The translations under genes were made by a program, and so were the position numbers. From positions 68,243,623 through 68,307,622 of the forward strand of contig NC_081861.1 in the NCBI RefSeq assembly GCF_963259705.1: a stretch of 64,000 nt of DNA, in the 5' to 3' direction. The notes under the pieces are model-generated. The model worked only from the letters and a program-made list of their open reading frames with translations. It made no database searches and was not told the DNA's origin. This DNA comes from Myotis daubentonii (taxonomy: Eukaryota; Chordata; Mammalia; Chiroptera; Vespertilionidae). Of this stretch, positions 32,815 to 44,940 are shown piece after piece (within the stretch, counting starts at the first letter, position 1; each line of letters begins with the position of its first letter).

Positions 32815-33135
32815 TTTTTTTTCTTTTTTGAATTTAATTCTTTATTGTTTAAAGCAGCGGTTCTCAACCTGTGGGTCGCGACCCCTTTGGAGGTCGAACA
32901 ATCCTTTCACAGGGGTCGCCTAAGACCATTGGAAAACACATATATAATTAAATATTGTTTTTGTGATTAATCACTATGCTTTAATTATGTTCAATTTGTA
33001 ACAATGAAATTGGGGGTCACCACAACATGAGGAACTGTATTAAAGGGTCGTGGCATTAGGAAGGTTGAGATACTGGTTTAAAGTATTGCATATGTCTCCT
33101 TTTCCCCCCATTGACATCTTCCCGGTTGTTCCTTC
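32815..33135 (-). mobile_element. L1 3'-end fragment, antisense, split by SPIN
   Basis: TTTAATTCTTTATTGTTTAAAG before and GTATTGCATATGTCTCCTTT plus a C run after the hAT element match the reverse complement of the L1-type 3' end found at 57760-57839. Short, 5'-truncated copy. Confidence 0.65.
32855..33075. mobile_element. SPIN-like non-autonomous hAT element
   Basis: 221 bp. Left end CAGCGGTTCTCAACCTGTGG followed by GTCGCGACCCCTTTGGAGGT and later CACAGGGGTCGCCTAAGACC; this is the signature of SPIN_NA elements. The right end (GGTTGAGATACTG) is a diverged inverted copy. Perfect 8-bp duplication GTTTAAAG at 32847-32854 and 33076-33083. No coding sequence. SPIN is known from several unrelated tetrapods and is thought to have spread horizontally. 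Confidence 0.92.
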
Positions 33136-33244
33136 TTTCAACAACTTTTAAGGAATTGAAACCCATAGTTTCTATGTTGGATATAAAATTGTTATTTATT
33201 TGGCAAAATGTTTTACCAGTCTGAATCTCCCAAGACATACAAAT

Positions 33245-34003
33245 GGCAAACAGATATATGAAAAGTTGTTAAACTTTACTAGCTATTAGAGAAATAAAAA
33301 TCAATGAGATACCACCGCACATCTGTTAGAATGGCTATTATCAACAAGACAGGTAATAACAAGTGTTGGAGAAGTTATAGAGAAAAGGGAACTCTCATTC
33401 ACTGCTGGTGGAAATGTAAACTGGTACAGCCACTATGGAAAACAGTTTGGTGGTTCCTCAAAAAATTAAGACTAGAGTTACCATCTGACCAACCAACCAC
33501 TCTTTTGAGTATCTACCTGAAAAACTGGAAAACATTTATTCTCAAACATATGTGCACCCCTATGATCATTGTAGCATTATTCACTGTTTCCAATAGATGG
33601 AAACCAAAAAGTGTCCTTCACTAGATAATTGCATAAAGAAAATGTAGTACATGTATACTATGGAATACTACTCAGCCATTAGAAAAGATGAAATACTGCC
33701 ATCTGCAACAACATGGATAGCTCTTGAGAATATTATGCTAAGTGAAATAACTCAGAAAAAGCTAAGAACCCTATTATTTCACTCATACGTGGGATATAAA
33801 ACTAAAACTCGTAGATAGAGACAACTTTATGGTGTTTACCAGAGGGAAGGGGGGTGGGAGGTATTGAAGGGTAAAAGGGGCCAAATATATGACAGAAGGA
33901 GATTTGACTATGGATGGTGTGCACACAATGCAATATACAAGTCATGTACCATAGAAAATTTGAAACCTATAAAAATGAAAATAAAATAATAAATAAATAG
34001 ATC
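33245..34003 (+). mobile_element. L1 ORF2 C-terminal end and 3' UTR
   Basis: ATGAGATACCACCGCACATC, TGGAGAAGTTATAGAGAAAAG, CTGGTACAGCCACTATGGAA and TATGGAATACTACTCAGCCA are standard L1 3' ORF2 text. Then a 3' UTR with a G-rich GGGGGGTGGGAGG-like patch and an A-rich end near 33960-34000. A 106-codon open remnant (33304-33624) is part of ORF2. Confidence 0.85.
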
Positions 34004-35228
34004 CCTAAATTGATAACCTCAGTGAGTATCAAGCTGTTTAAATAGGTATTTCATTTGGATATTATAGATAATTTATAGTTAAGACTTTTTAAGAAAATTT
34101 ATTTTCTCCTTATAGGCCTATAAGCAAGCAGTACCACCAACATATTAACCAGATAAGAGAATTTATCTTAGCTATGACATTTCAATAATAAATTAAATTT
34201 TTCTAGAAATTCATGTTTTTCAAGGTAGTAAGAATGGCCTATATCACCAGCATCACCTTGCCAATATCTATCAGTTTTCTCTTCTTTGCTAGCTCAATTC
34301 TTACTAGTTCCGTGGGAAATTGTATTTTAACTTTAAAAAATATATTTCTTCTTTATCTTGTATGTTTATCCTATCACTATCCCATTCTTTGATCATTCTA
34401 GTGGGGTGTCATGGTAGTCACATAAAATTTTAGAAACTAAAAAATATGTCAATGAGTCATGAGAGGAACTGCTTAGGAAGGAAACACAAGAGGAACTTTT
34501 ATAAAGTATACCAAATAATTAAGATTTAGTTTTGCTTTATCTATTTGTTCTCTCAGAATGAAAATAAACACAGATCATGTCCAATATTTTTCCTAGAAAA
34601 AAAACAGAACAGTTACCCATCTTGAAGTTTCAAATTCCATTCATTAATATTATTTAGTCAAAACTTCAGGTAAACAGTCTAGAATTGTTTCTCAGATCTC
34701 AGTTGACCATGGTTTAACTTGATTAATCACCATGGTATATGGATTCTTTCATCTTTAGATGGCCAAAATAGTTACAGTACTAAACTTACTTAACGTGTAC
34801 TTATCAGAACAAAGGTCTCAGCTTTCTTGGTAAAAATTGTGAGAAATACACTATCTTTATTTAATACAGATTGTTAGGTTCTTTGTATCTAAAAATAGGG
34901 ACATTTTTACTTTAATTACCTTAGCATATGGATATATCAGCATAAAGCAATCTGTAGAAAGTTGATTAGGTCATCTAAGCCAATGTAATCTGTATTTCTT
35001 AAAACATTAATACAATCCTGAATTGACAAGTTCTTTAGATGAAGAATACCAAAATCCTGCATAGAGATCTACATGAGAGATGACAGCAAATTCTGAGGTG
35101 CATTGCAAGCTTCTGTTTGAAACAATCATTTGATTTTGAGATGCAGTTCAAGCAAGTGCAAAGCTGGATTCCTTGAAACATGACCTTACTACATAGGTTA
35201 CCAAATTGATTCTTTAAATAAATTGACC
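34004..35228. other. No recognised feature
   Basis: AT-rich sequence without recognised repeats or coding potential. Confidence 0.5.
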
Positions 35229-35830
35229 CCTGCCCAGCCAGTGTTGCTCAGTGGTTGAGCGTTGACTTATAAACCAGGAGGTCATGGCTCCATTCCTGGT
35301 CAGGGCACATACTGGGGTTTTGGTCCTGATCCTGAGTAGGGGGCATGCAGGAGGCAACTGATCAATGATTCTCTTTCATCATTGACTAGAGGTCTGGTGC
35401 ACAAATTTGTGCACTCGCGGGGGAGGGGTCCCTCAGCCTGGCCTGCACCTTCTTGCAGTCCAAGAGCCCTTGGGGAATGTCCGGCTAATGGCTTAGGCAG
35501 GCATAAACTGTCAGTTGGACATCCTTAGTGCTGCTGTAGAGGCGGGAGAGGTTCCCACCACCACTGCTGTGCTTGCCAGCCTTGAGCCTGGCTTCTGGCT
35601 GAGCGGCGCCCCCCCCCCCCCCCCCCGCCCCACCATGGGAGCGCACTGACCACCAGGGGGCAGCTTCTGAATTAAGCGTCTGCCCCCTGGTGGTTAGTGT
35701 GTGTCATAGTAACCAGTCATTCTGCTGTTTAGTTTATTTGCATATTAGCCTTTTATTACTAGTATATAGGATGTTTCTCTCTCTCTCCCTCTCCCTTCCT
35801 CTCAGAAATCAATAAAAACATTTTTTTAAA
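35229..35830 (+). mobile_element. VES-type SINE split by a Helitron
   Basis: Head CCAGCCAGTGTTGCTCAGTGG, B box near 35291, GCATGCAGGAGGCAACTGAT, then the text ATTGA at 35381-35385 continues after the insertion with TGTTTCTCTCTC at 35772 and an A tail by 35830. A flank repeat (AAATAAATTGACCCCT at 35216 and after 35842) marks the target duplication. Confidence 0.92.
35386..35771 (-). mobile_element. Non-autonomous Helitron inside a SINE
   Basis: CTAG (35386-35389) is the 3' end on the minus strand, followed inward by AGGTCTGGTGCACAAATTTG, the hairpin. The 5' end is TC at 35771-35770 with CTATATACTAGTAATAAAAG. An A at 35385 and T at 35772 flank it and the SINE reads through perfectly on removal. 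A run of 18 C (35609-35626) lies within. Confidence 0.95.
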
Positions 35831-35844
35831 AAAATATATATTTA

Positions 35845-36832
35845 AATAAATTGACCCCTTACTCTTTCTGCGCCTTCTTATGGAAGAAGGACTATAATAA
35901 CAGCTTTGAATGGTGAAGGGTTGCTCTGTTGCCTTTATCAAAATTACAGAGTTGCAAATCAATGTTGCCAATTTTTACAATAATGTTATTAAAATAACCA
36001 AGTCCATCTGCAGAGAACTTTGAAAGGTTACACCAGCTACCAAAGCACAATTAGAAGTTCCATATTACAATGGATAAAATAATTTCTATTTTATTTTATT
36101 TACATTGTTTCATATTAACCATTACACTATACCATTTTATCAAAGAAGATTTGCACTAAGATTAAGGAGCCCTCTTTGTTAAAACTCTTACATAATTGGT
36201 TAAGAATTAAAATTGTCACTGAAATTATAACCTGGTCCTGACAGCTATAATTCATTGCAACTCAGCCATGCAAAATCTCAGGAGTCTCATGATTACTTTT
36301 GAAAATCCAAACAAGAATTATCAATATAAGCAAGCTACTGGATTCATGGGCTATAATATATCTATATAAAAAGAAAGAAAAATGTTTTAGGCTTCCATTT
36401 CTTTTTATTTCTTACTGTATTCATGTGGATTTTTAATTTTTAAAATATCAGGCTTCAGAAGCTTCAAGTATTAAAATATATCCTGAAAATATGTAATTTA
36501 TAAAAAAAATTTCTCCTTTGCAATGAAAACAACACATGGGAGATGGAATACTTCTATTATCTTTTAATGTAACAATTCTTAATAAAGATATGATTTATTT
36601 AATGATAATACTTCCTTCTGAGAATTTGAGCAAAACTCATTGGCTCCACCATGGCCCATGTAAAAAAGTGACAGTTTTATTTAAATGTAAATGTTCACAA
36701 TGGGGGAAAAATGGAAAAGAAAAAGGTGCTTTGGAGCTAGATATATGAGTACAATAATCCTTTACATTACTCATTCTTTAATTTAGAACAAACAATGTGA
36801 TATTCTATGAGCTTTGTCATTAATTAGGTACA
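35845..36832. other. No recognised feature
   Basis: AT-rich; nothing recognised. Confidence 0.45.
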
Positions 36833-36973
36833 TCTATAATAATAAAAGTGTAATATGTTAATTAGATGGACAGCCAAAAGACCTTCTGGAACATCATTCC
36901 GGGCAACCTTGGGATAAAGCTGGGGCTGCGAGGGCCGAACCCCTTGCACAAATTTTGTGCATTGGGTCTCTAA
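36833..36973 (+). mobile_element. Short non-autonomous Helitron (141 bp)
   Basis: TCTATAATAATAAAAGTGTA at the 5' end after A; 3' hairpin GCACAAATTTTGTGC followed by ATTGGGTCTCTAA before T. CTAA fits the CTRR rule. Same 5' end type as the element at 60179. Confidence 0.88.
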
Positions 36974-37043
36974 TATATATACAATTTTATGAGATTGATA
37001 AAATATAGAAATATATAGGTATATATCTATATCTATCTATATA

Positions 37044-38110
37044 TCCTATCTAATAAAAGAGAAAAATGGTAATTGGCGTACAACAATACCCTTTTCATTG
37101 GCTAATCAGGGCTATATGCAAATTAACTGCCAACTATGATTGGCAGTTAACTGCCAACTAAGATTGGCAGTTAACTGTCAACAAGATGGCGGCTAATTTG
37201 CATATGTAGGCACAATGCAGGGAGGCGAAAGGGAAAGCAGGAAGAAGCCCCCTGCCACTGACAGTAATCGGAAACCCAGGGGGGAGCTAAGAGCTGGGGG
37301 GCAGGGCAAAGGCAGCCCTGGGGCCGCCTTTGCCCTGCCCCCCAGCCATGATCAGAGAATCAGGCGCCTTTGCCACCCTGGCCAGTGATAGCAGGAAGTA
37401 GGGGTGGAGCCAGCGATGGGAGCTGGGCACGGTCGAAGCTGGCAGTCCCGGGAGCTAGGGGCCCCTTGCCTGGGCCTAAAGCGAAGCCCACGATCGCGGA
37501 GCCGCTGCAGCTGCGGGTCCCCGCTGCCCGGGCCGGAAGCCTCAGCCAGAGGCGTGAGGGCTGAGCAGGGGCGGAGCCTGCAACCGCGGGGAGCTGGGGG
37601 TCCCCTGCCCAGGCCTGACACCTCTGCCGGAGGCTTCAGGCCTGGTCAAGGGGCTGATCCGGTGATTGGTGATCGGAGGGTGATGAGGGTCAACTCCTCT
37701 GGCCGAGGCATCAGGCCTGGGCAGGGGTCTGAGCCAGGGATTGGGGGGATATGATGGTCCCCTTGCCCAGGCCTGAAGCCTGGGTCAGAGGCGTCAGGCT
37801 TGGGCGGGGGGTGGAGCAAGCGATCAGAGGGAGATGGGGGTCCCCTGCCCAGGCATGATTCCTGGGCCAGAGGCCTCAGGCCTGGGCGGGGGCCAGAGCC
37901 AGTGATCAGGGGGAGATGGGGGTCCCCTGTCCAAGCCTGACACCTCTGGCGGAGGCGTCAGGCCTGGGCAAGGGGCCGATCAGGCGATTGGAGGGTTATG
38001 GGGGTCAACGCCTGAGGGCTCCCAGTATGTGAGAGGGGGCAGGCTGGGCTGAGGGACACTCCCCTCCCCACACACACGCAGTGCACGAATTTCGTGCACC
38101 GGGCCCCTAG
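37044..38110 (+). mobile_element. Non-autonomous Helitron (1.07 kb)
   Basis: TCCTATCTAATAAAAGAGAA at the 5' end; the second block (AATGGTAATTGGCGTAC, CCCTTTTCATTGGCTAATCA) matches the start of the Helitron at 20806. Within it TGGCAGTTAACTGCCAACTA repeats near 37130-37160. 3' end GCACCGGGCCCCTAG before T. The interior is the most GC-rich stretch in the window, which explains the many open frames. Confidence 0.9.
37590..38000. repeat. ~80-bp tandem repeat inside the Helitron
   Basis: About five imperfect units with GGGGTCCCCTGCCCAGGCCTGA and later GAGGCGTCAGGCCTGGGC. Non-coding minisatellite. Confidence 0.8.
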
Positions 38111-41100
38111 TATACATATAATATTATATGTATATGAACCAAGTCCCTTGAAAAAGAGAATGTAAAAGCTAAAAATCACAATGAGTTTGTTGAATGCCAT
38201 TGTCAACATACATGGTAAAACTACCTTATATGTTACATTTGGTATTATCTGGCTTTAAAAGCTGCACTGAGTACATGTAGGCATAACTCTTCATAGGGAT
38301 ATTGTCCCCTGTATCTCCTCTGGTATGGGTGTGAGAGTCCCTTCATTTCCCACCATGGCAGCTGTTTCCCCAGAGTACCTTGTTAAAACTATCTCTGTAG
38401 TTATCACTTGATCTGTATGCTCTAACTAGCCAGTTTTCTCCTTGTAGGTAACTTTTAGTTCAAAATAACTATTAATATGCCATTGACAGGCACAATAATG
38501 TGCTATTCAATGCTGTAAAGTTTATGCTAATGAAAAACAAAAGATTTATTTTAAAAGAGCACCTGTTTTACTAGAAAAGAGCAAGCATTTCTCCAATTTT
38601 AGAAACTAATTTTAACAAGGTTATTCAAATACCTGGACTGTCTGGGTTCCTTGATGGCATCCTCAAAGAATAGGTCTAGAGATATTGTATTATTCTGTGA
38701 AATTCAAGCTGATAAAACCATTTCAGTATTGCATCAGAAAATTAAAGCCACTAAGTCTGCACATAGGCATAGACTTGAAATTCATTTTCATTAGGGAGAA
38801 ATGCTTTTTAAAAAAATCAGTGAATAGTACAAAAAATGAATTATGTTGTAAAAATATGTAATAAGTGTATAATTGAAAAACCAATACTGTTGCATCAAGA
38901 CCCACAGTGGCCTTTATTAGTTAAGAGTCAAACAAACTTGAAATTTTTGTTAACGAAACTATTCAATGTATTCAAAAATATTCATAGCTTTAATGTTTCT
39001 TCTTCATTATTCAAATAAATAAATAAATAAATAAATAAATAAATACATAAATAATGAAAAAATGTTTTCTGTGAACTAAAACACACATATTTATATAATA
39101 TATAGTGATTAGTGCCAAAAATGATTTGAATTAGCCTTACACAGTAAAACACAGAATAAAGTAGGGTAAAATTAAATGAAAACAAAAAATAAAAAGATCA
39201 GGAATTGAGAAATACATACTACCATAACTCACAGGTGTTTTAATTTTATAAACAATGAATTTTATTCTGAACTTGCATGACAAGTGCAGCACAAGGAAAA
39301 GTCCAAGTTACTATCAAAGCCTATGACATTGTTCCAGCAATTTATTAGGAATTGCATATTAAATTAATATTGTATAGAGTGTTGCACAATACTTGTGATA
39401 TAATCAAACAAATGAGAAAAGGCTATATGCAACTAGATACTAAGTATGACAGTAAGAGAAAGACATGGAAATAATCAATGAGGTCATAGTTTATTACCAT
39501 AGTATAATATTACTAAATATAAGGAAGCAATCCACAATATGAGTTATTACCTAAAAGAGTACAACTGAGTGAGGCTCTAGTAGGTATTAGATGGGATTTA
39601 GGGTGCAGGGAATAAAAAGAAGCAATGGATAGGAATAGATAAGGAATTGGGGTGGAGTCAAATTTACTACTGAACTATATTTGGGGCATGAATGTCAGGA
39701 TTAGCAACTTTTCTCCTAGTTGTGAGTTTCTTGTTTACATTGTCAACCTTGGACTCAATGTGCATATCTATATGGTCTGGGAGGAAAAAGTGAGTGCTTG
39801 TATGAACCTGGATATGCACATGCGTAATTCCCCCAGAGGCAAGAAAATCATATTAGTTAGCAAGTAGAGTTTTATGAAATAACCTTTAGAATGTAGCCAG
39901 TACAACAGATATTGCATATTTCTAGCAATTTCAGAAGGGACATTTAAATATTTTACATACACAGGGCTTTGGGGGTAGCTTTCAAAATTTGGGACAACAT
40001 GCAATCAACAAAATTGTAGATTGCACCATCTAGTGGTTCAGTGTGGTATATGACTATATATACTCTTGTGGAGGGCTATGACTGCAGTGTTCTTGTTTCG
40101 CAATTTTGCTTCACATTTGTGTTTTCCTTCTTTTTGTCTCTGCTGCCATTGACCATTCTATTCCATTCTTTTTAAGAAAGATGAACACAATGAGCACTGC
40201 TTTTACAATATCAACTTTCATAACTTGTTCTGTCATTGTTCATCTTAAACTACATAAAATTTGCACCAATGACACTTGATTCATGCAACAATAACGGCTG
40301 TGATATAGATCATGATCAAAGAATGGGTGAGTCCCAAACATACTCATTGATGTTTCCTCATAAATCCAGTGTTGCATTTGGAGGTCTATGTGAACCTTTG
40401 TCCTCCTCCTAGTTCCCCAAATCTCCACGTGTGGCCTACATTGTAAGTTGTTCGACATAGTCACACTGGAATAAAATGAGACTTCTTTGTTATTTTCAGC
40501 CCAAAGATGTATTCAAGAGATGGTCAATGATACCCCCATGACCCTTTGCACAATAATACAGCATTATGAATTTGGAACTTCCATGGTCAAGTAGCATTCT
40601 TAGAGAGGAGTGTACATTACTAGCTATGTCCATAAGAACTTAAAATTGGCATATGTCTACTTATCTATCCGACATACATATTCATACACCAGATGATCCT
40701 TTTTGTACCTGTGAGAATATGATTCAGCTAATTGCTAATTACTGAAGAACAGATACCACATATTTAGCTGTACCAGTATATCATTATATCTCTACCCAGC
40801 TGCAAAGGGCAAATACAAACATATCAAAGGCCCTGTAGTCTTCATACAAAATATCTTCTTAGCACTTGGTTTCCCTGTAATAGAATAGAATTTCCCCAAT
40901 TTGCCCATTTTGCTTCCTACTGACATGGTTATTGCTGTTAGTAAAATTGTTTGAATTATGGAAAAAAGAAACAGAAATTTTCAGGATGCCCTTTCTTCCA
41001 GATAATCTGCCTTTCCCGCCCCCGAGATACTCAGCTATAAAATAGCAAACAGTACACAAATGAATAACAAAATTTTAATGAGTGAAGTTTTTCTCCCACT

Positions 41101-41323
41101 AGATCATTTTTTTAAGTTAGTAAACAGTGAAACAGTTTATTTCAAATTCTCTTCTAGTGCTTCAAAATGAGCACATTTCAGAAAACATACTAAGAAAAAG
41201 AATGTTGTTCTCTACTAAGACAAGACTTAATAAAATGAATCAGAGTAGTCTTTCTATTTCTACTTTGGACAAGGTTATCTATGATACATAGACAAATTCT
41301 CTACTACAAGTGAAATATTTATT
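38111..41323. other. No recognised feature over about 3.2 kb, apart from a microsatellite
   Basis: The longest stretch without recognised mobile elements in the window. AT-rich, with only short chance open frames. It holds one microsatellite at 39013-39052. Confidence 0.5.
39013..39052. repeat. (AAAT)n microsatellite
   Basis: About ten AAAT units with one interruption near the end. Confidence 0.92.
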
Positions 41324-41335
41324 GAAAATTGCCCA

Positions 41336-41567
41336 GCCCTGGCTTGTTTGGCTCATTGGATAAAGCGTCGGACTGGGGACTGAAGGGTCCCATATTCGAT
41401 TCTGGTCAAGGGCACATGCCTGGGTTGTGGGCTTGATCCCCAGTAGGGGGTGTGCAGGAGGCAGCCAATCAATGATTCTCTCTCATCACTGATGTTTCTA
41501 TCTCTCTCTCCCTATCCCTTCCTTTCTGAAATCAATAAAAATATATTTTAAAAAGAAAGGAAGAAAA
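41336..41567 (+). mobile_element. VES SINE
   Basis: GCCCTGGCTTGTTTGGCTCAT head, B box ATTCGATTCTGG, GTGCAGGAGGCAGCCAATCA, TC-rich stretch and an A-rich tail. Flanked by GAAAATTGCCCA (41324-41335) and GAAAACTGCCCA (41568-41579), one mismatch. Confidence 0.92.
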
Positions 41568-41579
41568 GAAAACTGCCCA

Positions 41580-42375
41580 TAGCTGCTGTTTTTGCTCTCC
41601 AGAGGTACAGATGCTAGTGAAGAATTGCAGTGATTTTACTGATTACTCCCTATTGCCACCTTCTATACTTCCGGACTATGTCGTTGTGGCAGACTGAAAA
41701 TAAATCCCTAAAACAGTGACTGATGTACTTTATGGCCTTTCTGCACAGCCATATTCTCTTATGGAATGACTAGCAACAAAGAATCAAATTGGAATGTCCC
41801 TGCAGTGTGTGGCTTCTCTGATATACTAGCTGACAGTGACATAACATTTGTCAACACCTCTGGCAAGTTGTACAGTAATGTTTTCCTGTTGTCTCTTTGT
41901 TACCAAGAAGTAAAGGAACAAAACAAGTTCCCTGGACACCAACTCAATTGTTGACTCCAGCAATAGCCATAGCCAACCAAACATGCAGAGAAATGCATGT
42001 GCATTCCAACATGAGAGAGAGAGATGTTCATATGCATATACAGAAACTCTTTATAACAAAATTGAGATATGCACAACAAAATTAAGTAAATGAGAGAACA
42101 ACTTGAGTTCCAGGATACACTGTAAGTATATATATACTGTAAGTACAAACTGTCTCAAGGATATGTTTTTACTTTATTTGGTTTTTACTGTAATATTACA
42201 AATTACAAGGAAAAAAGAGCTCATATTTCTGGATATTATTCTTCTAAAACAAATGTTATTATACTTAAAAATGATTTTCAATACTTTGAGCATAAATATA
42301 TTTCAAAATATGACAATGATTCTTGCCATACAAAGATAGGTTATTATTTTACTCTAAGATTATCCAAATTTCACC
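41580..42375. other. No recognised feature
   Basis: AT-rich; short open frames only. Confidence 0.45.
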
Positions 42376-42570
42376 CTTGCAATGTGGTTCAGTTAGTTGG
42401 ATATTGTCCCATGCATTGAAAGGTTGCCGGTTTGATTACTGGTCAGGGCACATGCCCAGATTGTAGGCTCTATCACCAGTATGGGGTGTGCAGGAGGCAG
42501 CTGATCAATGTTTCTCTCTCTCCTTCTTTTTTCCTCTCTCTCTAAAAGTCAATAAAAATGCTTTCAAATT
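42376..42570 (+). mobile_element. VES-related SINE, diverged
   Basis: TGTGGTTCAGTTAGTTGGAT head, GGTTTGATTACTGGTCAGGG, GTGCAGGAGGCAGCTGATCA, TC-rich stretch, then AGTCAATAAAAATG tail. Confidence 0.85.
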
Positions 42571-43890
42571 TCTAGTGATTGCCCTCCATTGACTTTGATT
42601 ACCCAGTGAAATCTATAGTACATTAGTTCAAAGCAATAAAGTCATTAACATTTCTGAGTTTTTAAACTTGAAGATTGTTTTAATCCCTTTTTATAAAGTA
42701 TTGTAAACTGTACCTAACTAAGCACCTGCTTTATTAGAAGTAATTTCTAAGAATGGCCAGAAAATTATTTTTCAATAAAGTGGGTTTATAAACCAAAATT
42801 ACGTTAAGTTCTCTTCACTGACTATATCTGGGCCTGGGGTGCATAGTAACTGGGGCTACTGTAAGAAATAAATAAGCTTAGTTACAACCTTCTTCCTTTT
42901 TCTATTTCAATTTATTCAGAATAAATATTAACATCTTATTTTAGACTTGTCAATGGCCCTAATGGCTAATGACTTAATATAAAATAGGAAAAGCTATGAT
43001 ATAATTATACCCAGAAAAACTCATGTCAACTCTGCCACTCCTTTGATATTAGCTAACAATTTATTCCAGGTGCTGTCATGAAAGTTTCAAGTCCAGAGTT
43101 TTTCTCCTCTCTAGGCTGTTAATGCATTCTGACATTATTAATGGCCCCCTTATGGAATCACACAGTAAGCTGAAAGTGCAACTCTCTAGGCATTAGCATT
43201 TATATTTCAGAATCACTTAGCAGGGAGGAAAACAAATTTAAACCCTTCTGTGCCAAGCAATCCTACCACTCAGTCATCTTTTAGAATTGTCTGAGAAGAA
43301 AAATGAGACTTGGGCAAAATGATGGGAGACCTGATGGCTGCTGGAGGCTGTCCTTATAATCTGATTGCTATTCCCACCCCCACAAATGCCATTTTGTTTC
43401 CTCTACTATGACTTTGCTAACCCTGTTGACAATTTTCCCACTTTACAACCCAGTAGAATATTTTCTCTATTTTTTTCCTTCTATCCAAATCATAATAATC
43501 TCTGAAGGCCCAGCTCAAATCTCTCTTCTGACAAGACTTTACTGGGTACTAGAGCATACATCAGTCCCACCAGTTTTGAACTTCTATAGTACTTAAAGTC
43601 TGCAATGCACAATTAAACCTCAATTAAAGCAGATTTGAGATTTTTTTAAATGTGACGCTTCTCCCTATGCAAAGCATAGTTTTGTTTGAATAAAGAAGTA
43701 GTCTTAAATATGTGTGTGCATCTTTTCGCCTATACAATACACATCTGAAAGTCTGCTCATTCACTTTGGGTGAGATGTCTATAAGTACTGATAAGATCTC
43801 ATAGTGAAAAACATACAGCATTTTTCAGTGGGGAAAAAAGGCTATTGCTAGTGCAAGCAGCCCCTTCTTAGGTGTCAAAATAAAAAAAAA
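42571..43890. other. Mostly no recognised feature; weak L2-like patch
   Basis: AT-rich. Around 43500-43560 AAGGCCCAGCTCAAATCTC resembles an L2 3' segment, too short and diverged for a firm call. Confidence 0.4.
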
Positions 43891-43894
43891 GATT

Positions 43895-44085
43895 TGAGAA
43901 ATAATAACAGCTGCTGCTTTAGACTTAATATGTCCTGGCACTGGCTCAATTGTTTTACATCCATTCTTGAATTTAATCTTTCCAACAGCCCTATGCAGCA
44001 GGTACAGTATTACCACCTCCATTTTATGTATGAGAAAACGGAGACTTAGAGAAATTAACTATTTTGTCCATTGTTGTTGAGGGCA
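43895..44085 (-). repeat. MIR SINE, antisense
   Basis: TCCTGGCACTGGCTCAATTG, ATCTTTCCAACAGCCCTATG, CCATTTTATGTATGAGAAAA and GGAGACTTAGAGAAATTAAC follow antisense MIR. It abuts the LTR that starts near 44085. Confidence 0.8.
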
Positions 44086-44940
44086 AGCAGAGTTTTTGCC
44101 ACCTCAAAATATACTTTTTTGGAATATTGATTATTTTAAGCTGCTTATTTTTAAGAAAAAAAAGTCTCAGAAAGAAAAAAAAAAAACTTTGAACCTCCCC
44201 TTGTACCTATCTGAAGAAATTCAGATAGAAAAAGTGCTTAAAGAAAGGAAGCTATCATCTAAACATTATAATATGAACTTAAGTGTGGCAGAACAAAAAG
44301 GATGTCTGTGGAAAGTAATCTCACAGGATGATCTGATCATCAATTTCTAACTAGGTAAGTCATGACTGGTAATCACACCCCAGGCCTACAACTTTTTTAG
44401 TGAAAAATTCTAAGCAAGCCCTAGCCATTATTATTGTGCACTTAAGTTGGCATACCTTTGAAATGCCAGAAGTAATGTCTCTGGAAGATGGCACTAACCC
44501 TCAAGAGAGCACATAGTCTTGTTAACAATCCTGGAGTCAAATCCCCACCTTGCTTTCTCCAACCTTTCTTAATTTAAAATGCCAAAAGAAGCTATGAAAC
44601 TGTTATTTTCTGGAGCATTTCAGATCTTGCTCCTCAGAATATTCTGTCAGTTTGGCTCAAGTAAATTCCTAAAATTTCTCTACCAGTTTGGATTTTTCTT
44701 AGGTTAACACAAGGAAGAACCTAGGAAAATTTGTCTCTTAGACTCCCCTCTGTGACCCAGGTAGCTTGGCAAGAATGTGTTGACCAAATGCTTTCTCTTT
44801 TTCTCTATGTGTGACTTGCTGACTTTCCCTTTGAAGTCCTGTTTCCTGACTCCTTCTCCTCAATTCAGAATGGCATATAAGCCTCAACTGCCAATTTGTC
44901 CAGGGTTCCCATATTCTATGGAACCCGTGTATGTGTGATA
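44085..44940 (+). mobile_element. LTR family 1, copy a (5' part)
   Basis: Starts near TGTTGAGGGCAAGCAGAG. Shared blocks with the copies at 46865 and 60905: CAAAATATACTTTTTTGGAAT, TTGATTATTTTAAGC, CCTTTGAAGTCC, and CCTCAACTGCCAATTTGTCC. The copy breaks off near 44940, where LTR family 3 starts; its 3' end may be the detached piece at 47380-47490. Solo LTR is the most likely reading. Confidence 0.6.

Noticed and set aside
37352..37754. GC-rich stretch with several open frames that could look like a CpG island or first exon
   Set aside because: It lies fully within a Helitron with well-defined ends and continues into its tandem repeat. No splice or coding pattern.
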